Positions 58,607 through 64,000 of a stretch of DNA of 64,000 nucleotides are shown here, piece by piece. The DNA lies in NCBI GenBank assembly GCA_037718865.1, contig JBBJMP010000016.1:1-64000 (forward strand), read 5' to 3'. The number at the start of each line of letters is the position of its first letter. Positions within the stretch are counted from its first letter, which is position 1. The notes under the pieces were generated by a model. The model saw nothing but the letters and a program-made list of their open reading frames with translations, ran no database searches and was not told the origin of the DNA. Made by a program: the position numbers and the translations under genes. This DNA comes from JADCRZ01 sp037718865. Lineage in GTDB: Bacteria; Bacteroidota; Bacteroidia; Chitinophagales; Chitinophagaceae.

Positions 58607-60169
58607 TTAGTACCCAGGGTTCTGTGGCGTTAACTTGGGGCTATTATTCATTTCTTGTATGCCAAGAGGAAATAACAAATGTTTGGCCTGCAACGGTTGA
58701 TTTGAGCTTCTATTGATATGTCCGACAAAGTTATCAAACCCCTTGGTGGTTTCGTTGAATACCTTACGAAGGCGTACCATGTCAAACCAGGTGATCCCTT
58801 CATAACATAGCTCATGCCAGCGCTCTTTCCAAACAGCTTCCCGGAATGTATCCTTGGTGTAAGTACCCATGTCAGGTGTAACAAGCTGAGCCCTATCCCT
58901 GATTCGTTTGAATGCATTATAGGACATCATATCAGGGCCTCCCACTTCGTTTTGGGCTTCTGCATACATTAACAGAACCTCAGCGTATCTAATGAGCGGC
59001 ACATTTAGGTTGTTATTGCGCGAACCTGGCATACCCAAAAAGCCACTTGAAGTGGTATTAAAGTGCTTAAAAATATACGGGGCACCCAAATCAAAGGGAA
59101 CTCCACTTCCATTGGTATAATAACTTGTATAGAAATAGCCCTCCTGGTTTTTTGCCCGTAGATCACCGGTTTCATAAGAATTATAGAAAAAAGTTGTTGG
59201 AACCGTGCTCCCTGTTCCGGAAGGGCCTTGGAATGTAACAGGCTTAAAATTCGGAAACATGTTGCCCATAGGGTTACCAGCCACCAACACATGATACTGG
59301 AGCATAAAAATATGCTCTATTCTATTCTTCAAACTTTCCTTATGAACGTCCATATAAGTAGGGAAAAGGTTAATGATTGCGGGATTAGCATTGGCATACG
59401 TTACTACTTCATTCGCTTTATCTGCTGCTAATTTATAATAGGCTGCGCCCTTATTCAGCGGTTGCCCGGCCATGGTCAGGTAAACTTTGGCTAATTGTGA
59501 CTTTACTGCGGCTAAGGAAACCCGTCCGCTGACATCCATCCATGCAAGACCTGCCGCTTCGGCAGCTATCAGATCGTCCACAATTTGCTTGTATACAGCT
59601 TCCTGGGGAGTACGGGAAGGCGAAAAATCTTCAGAGGCGGCAGCTTGGGGTTTTAATACCAATGGAACATCGCCCCAGAGCCTGACTGCATAAAAGTAAG
59701 CCCAGGCACGAAGAAATTGTGCTTCACCCAAAACCTTCTTTTTCTGATTTGCATCCATGGGAGTAATTGGAGGCACTTTCTCCAGAACAAGGTTAGCATT
59801 GGCAATGACCCTGTAAAGACCGTTCCACCAGTTAATGATATGCTGTGTATTACCATCATAGGTAAGTGAATAAAGGTTGTTGAGGTCTGAATTCTGAGCA
59901 GTTTCAGTAGTGGAGGTTCCGGTAGGGGCCTCAAGCAATTGCCAGTTCGACGAAAAGATACCTGACCCGTCACCTATAAACCTGGTACCTGCATATACGG
60001 AAACCAAACCGGCTTCAGCATGGTCTGGTATGGTAAAAAAGCTACTCTCTGATAAGTTTGAAGGAGGTGTTTCGTCCAGAAATTTTTTGCAACCTGATAC
60101 AAACAATATAGCTCCAATGAGCAAGATTCTGCTTATATTTCTCAATATATTAAATTTCATAGTTGACAT
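58607..60169 (-). CDS. SusD/RagB-family surface lipoprotein
   Basis: SusD-type lipoproteins sit on the outer surface and close over SusC to deliver substrate. The 520-residue protein has a lipoprotein signal (MKFNILRNISRILLIGAILF, lipobox FVSGC, then KKFLDETPPSNLSESSFF). Helical TPR-like SusD segments follow (FLRAWAYFYAVRLWGDVPLV, VWKERWHELCYEGITWFDMVRL). The C-terminus LLFPLGIQEMNNSPKLTPQNPGY is the family end. The ATG at 60160 (MKFNIL) is an equally good start. It lies 18 bp downstream of SusC. Confidence 0.95.
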   Translation of the reverse strand: MSTMKFNILRNISRILLIGAILFVSGCKKFLDETPPSNLSESSFFTIPDHAEAGLVSVYAGTRFIGDGSGIFSSNWQLLEAPTGTSTTETAQNSDLNNLYSLTYDGNTQHIINWWNGLYRVIANANLVLEKVPPITPMDANQKKKVLGEAQFLRAWAYFYAVRLWGDVPLVLKPQAAASEDFSPSRTPQEAVYKQIVDDLIAAEAAGLAWMDVSGRVSLAAVKSQLAKVYLTMAGQPLNKGAAYYKLAADKANEVVTYANANPAIINLFPTYMDVHKESLKNRIEHIFMLQYHVLVAGNPMGNMFPNFKPVTFQGPSGTGSTVPTTFFYNSYETGDLRAKNQEGYFYTSYYTNGSGVPFDLGAPYIFKHFNTTSSGFLGMPGSRNNNLNVPLIRYAEVLLMYAEAQNEVGGPDMMSYNAFKRIRDRAQLVTPDMGTYTKDTFREAVWKERWHELCYEGITWFDMVRLRKVFNETTKGFDNFVGHINRSSNQPLQAKHLLFPLGIQEMNNSPKLTPQNPGY

Positions 60170-60187
60170 TTTTATTAAAGGTGTTAA

Positions 60188-63100
60188 TTACAAACCAAGC
60201 TGAAAACCAAACATGAAGATTGCAGGTTTAGGATAGCCATGCCACATTTGTCCTTGTGAGAATACATTCTGCGCATCACCCCCTGCTAATCCTACGGTTT
60301 CCGGATCTCCATTTACCTCATCTCCCACAAGCAAAAAGAAATTCTGTGCTGAAGCATAAACCCTAAGTTTGGACAATCTCAGTTTTTGAATAGTGGCTTC
60401 AGGGAAGGCATAACCCAGTAAAAGGTTCCTGCCGCGTATGAATGAGCCATCCTTAACCCAGCGGCTATCTACATTCGTTACATAGCCGGCTCTGGTATCG
60501 CGTATTTCAGCTATTTGCGTATTTTGATTTTGGGGAGTCCAGGCATTCAAAACAACTTTGTAACTATTAGCCAATGCCTGGCGATCCTCGCTGGGATGTA
60601 AGGTCATATCTAACAGATCATTGCCATAAGTGTATTGCAACTCAATAGACAAATCAATATTTTTATATCGGAAAGTGTTGGTGAATGCTCCCCAGCCTTT
60701 AGGGCTTCCATTACCAAGGATCATACGGTCAGCATCAGTTATAGCATAATCACCATTTACGTCCTGGTATTTAATGTCTCCGGGAAAGATAGTAATACCA
60801 TTACGATAGCTCCTGAATTTTGCCGCTTCAGCTATTTCTTTTTCACTCCATATCCCCAAACGTTTAAGGCCCCAGAATGAACCAGCCGGTTCTCCTTTCC
60901 GAATGACATTCGTTTGATTAATAAAATTAGGTCCACCAATACCGAAAATGTCAGAAGGTGTAGCTAGTGAAAGTACTTTATTCTTGTTCATGGATATATT
61001 AAAGGTGGAATTCCATGTGAAATCTCTGGTATTGATGTTAACCGTATTCAGTGAGAGCTCTACACCCTTATTTTCCATAGAACCTACGTTCTGTCGGATG
61101 CTGGCATAACCACTGGTTTGGGGAACTGGTGCATCCAGCAGCATGTCTGTCGTTTTTCGATAATAAACATCCGCTTCAATTGATATCCTGCCATTTAGCA
61201 AACCCAGTTCTACCCCCACATCACTTTGGGCCGTTTTTTCCCATCTCAAATCAGGGTTGGCTAAACGGTTAATACCTGTTCCCCCTACCCTTGCATCATT
61301 GTAAATAGCGGCATAGTTTGAACTGTAAAGTAGTAAAGATGAATAAGGTGGTATTTCAGAGTTTCCTGATAATCCGAAACTAGCCCGCAATTTCAGGTTT
61401 GAAATAATGCCATTGTTCTGTAAAAAATCTTCTTCGGAAACCCTCCAGGCTAACGCCGCAGAAGGGAAAAATGCAAATTTGTGATTAGCGCCAAACTTAG
61501 ACGAACCATCGGCACGACCGGTAACTGTTAATAAATACTTACCATTTAATGTGTAATTGATCCTTCCAAAATAGGAATTAAATGAATTCTTGGAAGCATT
61601 GGATCCCACAGTTGGCAGCTGGCTACCTGCTCCTAAATTATTAAAAGTAAAAAAGTCTGTGGCGAAGTTCTGTACATTGGCTGATATATTAAAAAAATTA
61701 GTTTGCTGCCAGGATAGACCCAGCAATCCTGTGAAATCATGATTGTCACCAATCTTTTTATTATAGGTTAGATAATTCTCTAAAGACCAAAACGTTTCCT
61801 TCCTGTTACTGGCAGATGCTGTACCTTGAGCACCTATATTTAATGTTCGAGTCTCGGATTGATTATTTTCCTGGGTAAGCACATTAGCGCCTAAAACCGT
61901 GCGCATCTCTAAATCTTTTGTAAGGCTAATATTTGAATAGAAACTCCCTAAAATAGTTTGCGTATTTAATATGTATTTCCTGCCAGTTAATCTATGCACA
62001 GAACTCATGGTACCTTCTGCAAAGGGATAATCTCTATTGTTTGCAAACGTACCATCCGCGTATTTTACAGGCAGGAAAGGAAAATCTTCCACAATCTGCC
62101 TCGCCACTGCATCGTTTATATCCACCAGGTTTTCGGATTGATTCGTATAGCTTAGCGTACCGCCCACTTTCAACCATGGTTTAATTTGGTCGTCTATAGT
62201 AAACCGTGCTGAGTAACGCTTTAGATAAGATTGTTTTATAAGCCCCTGGTCGTCACGGTAACCAAGAGAAAGAGAATAAGTATTGTGCTCATTACCGCCG
62301 CTAAAACCTAACTGGTGGTTTTGAGAAAGCTTGTTTTGGGACGCTTCTTTCAACCAGTCGGTATCAAATAATGGATTGCCGGAAGCATCAAAAATCCGTG
62401 GATCGATTCTACGCAACCTGGGTTCTAAATATTTCCATCTGCCTGCTGCCCAACCAGCCGGGTCATATTTTTGCATGTTCTTCCAGGCCAGATCCTCCAC
62501 GGCTAAATACTCTTTGGCGTTAAGCACTTCGGTTCTATTAGGCCCTATGGTCGAAACACTAGCATCAGCATCATATGTTACTCTCCCTGCACCAGACTTT
62601 CCTCTTTTGGTTGTGATGAGAATAACGCCATTCGCTCCTCTTGCCCCGTAAATGGCAGTGGATGACGCATCCTTTAATACTTCAACAGACACAACATCAT
62701 TCGGGTTAATATAGTCTATTGCCTGGCTGGCCTGGGCCTGGTTACCAATAGGTAGCATAACACCGTCAACCACATACAACGGGTTATTGGAGGAATTGAT
62801 TGAACTAAACCCCCGCACCCGAACAGTGGTTCGCCCGCCCGGACGTCCTGAGTTTGTGTTTACCTGTACACCGGCAATCTTACCGGCTAAAGCCTGGTTA
62901 AGGGAAGAAGCGGGACGTTCCTTAAGTTTTGCTTCGCCCACAGATCCAACTGCACCGGTGAGGTCTGATCTTCGTCGGGTGCCATAACCAATAACAACTA
63001 TTTCACCCAGGTCTGAAGCAGCCGCTTTCATTGAAATTTCGATGGTGCTTCGATTGTTTAACGGCATAACAGACGCAATGTAGCCAACATGACTTATTTC

Positions 63101-63316
63101 CAATCTAGCTCTTAATGAGGAGACAAAAAGTTTAAAAGCCCCTTGTTGATCCGTTACTGTTGAATTATTGGTAGAGGCTTCTTTTATTGTCACCCCTTCC
63201 AAAGGATCCCCTTTTTCATTTAGTATTGTACCGGAAATAGGGATGGGTTGCTGAGCGTGGGTATTGGCATAGCCCAGGCATAATAGCAGGCAGGTTAGTA
63301 AAATTTTTACTTTCAT
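60188..63316 (-). CDS. SusC/RagA-family TonB-linked outer-membrane transporter
   Basis: The 1042-residue protein has a signal peptide (MKVKILLTCLLLCLGYANTH, cut near AQQ) and a carboxypeptidase-regulatory domain (ISGTILNEKGDPLEGVTIKE). The SusC hallmark EIVVIGYGTRRRSDLTGAVG is followed by a plug with GKIAGVQVNTNSGRPGGRTTVRVRGFSSI and VEVLKDASSTAIYGARGANGVILI. A beta-barrel completes it and ends AIFMFGFQLGL. There is no STN domain, so it is not expected to signal to an anti-sigma factor. With SusD it forms a pump for glycans or other large nutrients. The neighbouring oxidoreductase suggests a sugar. Confidence 0.96.
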   Translation of the reverse strand: MKVKILLTCLLLCLGYANTHAQQPIPISGTILNEKGDPLEGVTIKEASTNNSTVTDQQGAFKLFVSSLRARLEISHVGYIASVMPLNNRSTIEISMKAAASDLGEIVVIGYGTRRRSDLTGAVGSVGEAKLKERPASSLNQALAGKIAGVQVNTNSGRPGGRTTVRVRGFSSINSSNNPLYVVDGVMLPIGNQAQASQAIDYINPNDVVSVEVLKDASSTAIYGARGANGVILITTKRGKSGAGRVTYDADASVSTIGPNRTEVLNAKEYLAVEDLAWKNMQKYDPAGWAAGRWKYLEPRLRRIDPRIFDASGNPLFDTDWLKEASQNKLSQNHQLGFSGGNEHNTYSLSLGYRDDQGLIKQSYLKRYSARFTIDDQIKPWLKVGGTLSYTNQSENLVDINDAVARQIVEDFPFLPVKYADGTFANNRDYPFAEGTMSSVHRLTGRKYILNTQTILGSFYSNISLTKDLEMRTVLGANVLTQENNQSETRTLNIGAQGTASASNRKETFWSLENYLTYNKKIGDNHDFTGLLGLSWQQTNFFNISANVQNFATDFFTFNNLGAGSQLPTVGSNASKNSFNSYFGRINYTLNGKYLLTVTGRADGSSKFGANHKFAFFPSAALAWRVSEEDFLQNNGIISNLKLRASFGLSGNSEIPPYSSLLLYSSNYAAIYNDARVGGTGINRLANPDLRWEKTAQSDVGVELGLLNGRISIEADVYYRKTTDMLLDAPVPQTSGYASIRQNVGSMENKGVELSLNTVNINTRDFTWNSTFNISMNKNKVLSLATPSDIFGIGGPNFINQTNVIRKGEPAGSFWGLKRLGIWSEKEIAEAAKFRSYRNGITIFPGDIKYQDVNGDYAITDADRMILGNGSPKGWGAFTNTFRYKNIDLSIELQYTYGNDLLDMTLHPSEDRQALANSYKVVLNAWTPQNQNTQIAEIRDTRAGYVTNVDSRWVKDGSFIRGRNLLLGYAFPEATIQKLRLSKLRVYASAQNFFLLVGDEVNGDPETVGLAGGDAQNVFSQGQMWHGYPKPAIFMFGFQLGL

Positions 63317-63497
63317 ACAGCTTTCAGTAATGTTAGTTAAAGTTGAAGTTTATATTCTGAAAAAGTTTTTATTAAACGAAACTGTCTTTCAGTTACGCAT
63401 AGCGCATAGTAGTGCTTTCTAGGTTCAAGGTATCGAAATTACAGAAATACTTCTTACAATGTTAACGTTTTTTTATTAAATGGGCTAAACATCCCCT

Positions 63498-64000
63498 TCA
63501 TACTCCACTCACCTGCCAGCCTTTGCGGTAACTACGACGCAGGTATATATCGGCCTCGGGGTTATTGGGGAACTTCATTTTTACGGAATCCCATTGCAGT
63601 AGAGTGTCCGGCACACGAATGGCCACAGTGCCCAGTAGTATAGCCTCGGTCATTGGCCCGGACTGCGCAAAATGCGACTCAGTTTTTGCACCGCCCAGGC
63701 AAGCATCAACGAAGTGATGATAATGATTACGTTCTTCCACCTGGGGACGTTTATAATCCCTGAACTTGCTCTCGGGTAAAAGCACCGGCATGCCGCCGTG
63801 TGGTATAAGTAAAGCGCCGTCTGTGCCAATCAGCATGGCTGATTCGGCGGGATAATTTTCCACTGAGAACAAAGCACGTATTTCTTTCGGCGGATAGAAC
63901 TCGCCGTCAAACCATTCGAGCGGAAGCACACTTCTTTCCGTCAGTTGATTGCCCGGAAACATCCAGGTTATATGGTTGCCTTGTGGCCAGGTGTCAGCCT
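63498..64000 (-). CDS. Gfo/Idh/MocA-family oxidoreductase, 3' part
   Basis: The frame is open to the window edge (upstream codons read ADTWPQGNHITW before the Met at 63962), so the gene continues beyond the window. The visible C-terminal part contains a beta-sheet domain with LEWFDGEFYPP (the W-DG-P motif of this family), MLIGTDGALLIPHGGMPVLLPE and NHYHHFVDACLGGAKTESHF. The tail includes AILLGTVAIRVPDTLLQWDSVKMKF. These features match NAD(P)-dependent sugar oxidoreductases of the kind often placed in polysaccharide utilisation loci. The NAD-binding N-terminus is not in view. Confidence 0.88.
   Translation of the reverse strand, partial: ADTWPQGNHITWMFPGNQLTERSVLPLEWFDGEFYPPKEIRALFSVENYPAESAMLIGTDGALLIPHGGMPVLLPESKFRDYKRPQVEERNHYHHFVDACLGGAKTESHFAQSGPMTEAILLGTVAIRVPDTLLQWDSVKMKFPNNPEADIYLRRSYRKGWQVSGV

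Overview
The window comes from the chromosome of a Bacteroidota bacterium, most likely a member of the Chitinophagaceae. The evidence is a SusC/SusD outer-membrane pair, several TonB-dependent receptors with carboxypeptidase-regulatory N-termini, a type IX secretion sorting domain, ECF sigma/anti-sigma pairs, a TamB-like giant protein, and upstream sequences matching the Bacteroidota -7 box (TAnnTTTG) rather than the classical sigma70 elements. Base composition looks moderate and even. I see no prophage, plasmid, rRNA or CRISPR array. I worked by eye only, so motif positions are approximate and no database search supports any name.

Layout. 1-2.9 kb: a partial tRNA-Gly, a small membrane protein, a family 2 glycosyltransferase, a divergent orphan histidine kinase and tRNA-Leu(GAG). 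2.9-10.4 kb (minus strand): a probable single locus of two DUF4331 proteins (one with a T9SS tail), a TPR protein, a HupE/UreJ-like membrane protein, an ECF sigma factor and a four-helix membrane protein that may be its anti-sigma partner. 11-18 kb: DUF2130 protein, phosphopantetheinyl transferase, dCTP deaminase, DUF3810 protein, acyl-CoA carboxylase beta chain, PhzF-like protein and RNase HI. 18-21 kb: a tight pair of leaderless (cytosolic) proteins, a subtilisin-like protease and an alpha/beta hydrolase. 21-25 kb: DUF6580, ManA, YraN, YkgJ and XerD. 25-30 kb: a YfbK-like von Willebrand protein divergent from an ECF sigma factor and an anti-sigma/TonB-like fusion, then a DUF2911 protein.

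30-45 kb is largely envelope and nutrient acquisition: a TonB receptor with a glycine-rich loop, a Na+/solute symporter preceded by two tiny membrane proteins, a PIG-L deacetylase, an M14 carboxypeptidase, another TonB receptor and gamma-glutamyltransferase. 45-51 kb: TamB and RibBA, convergent. 51-55 kb: an Oar-like TonB receptor. 54.8-58 kb: an esterase divergent from an ATP-grasp protein and a YbdK-type carboxylate-amine ligase, a candidate small-molecule or peptide-ligating locus. 58-64 kb: DUF4440 protein, SusD, SusC and the 3' part of a Gfo/Idh/MocA oxidoreductase, which looks like a glycan-uptake locus.

A second layer runs through the window: several families of short repeats placed at gene ends. 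A period-8 GATGTGCG repeat, a 19-mer (AATCTGCGAATCTGCGGCT) that forms a perfect hairpin after xerD and recurs at the end of the esterase gene, and GGAGTTCGG-type repeats inside coding sequence add residues to at least four proteins (PPTase linker; RibBA, TamB and esterase C-termini).

The most interesting candidates are the esterase/ATP-grasp/YbdK cluster, the protease-hydrolase pair, the DUF4331 locus, and the coding use of the repeats.
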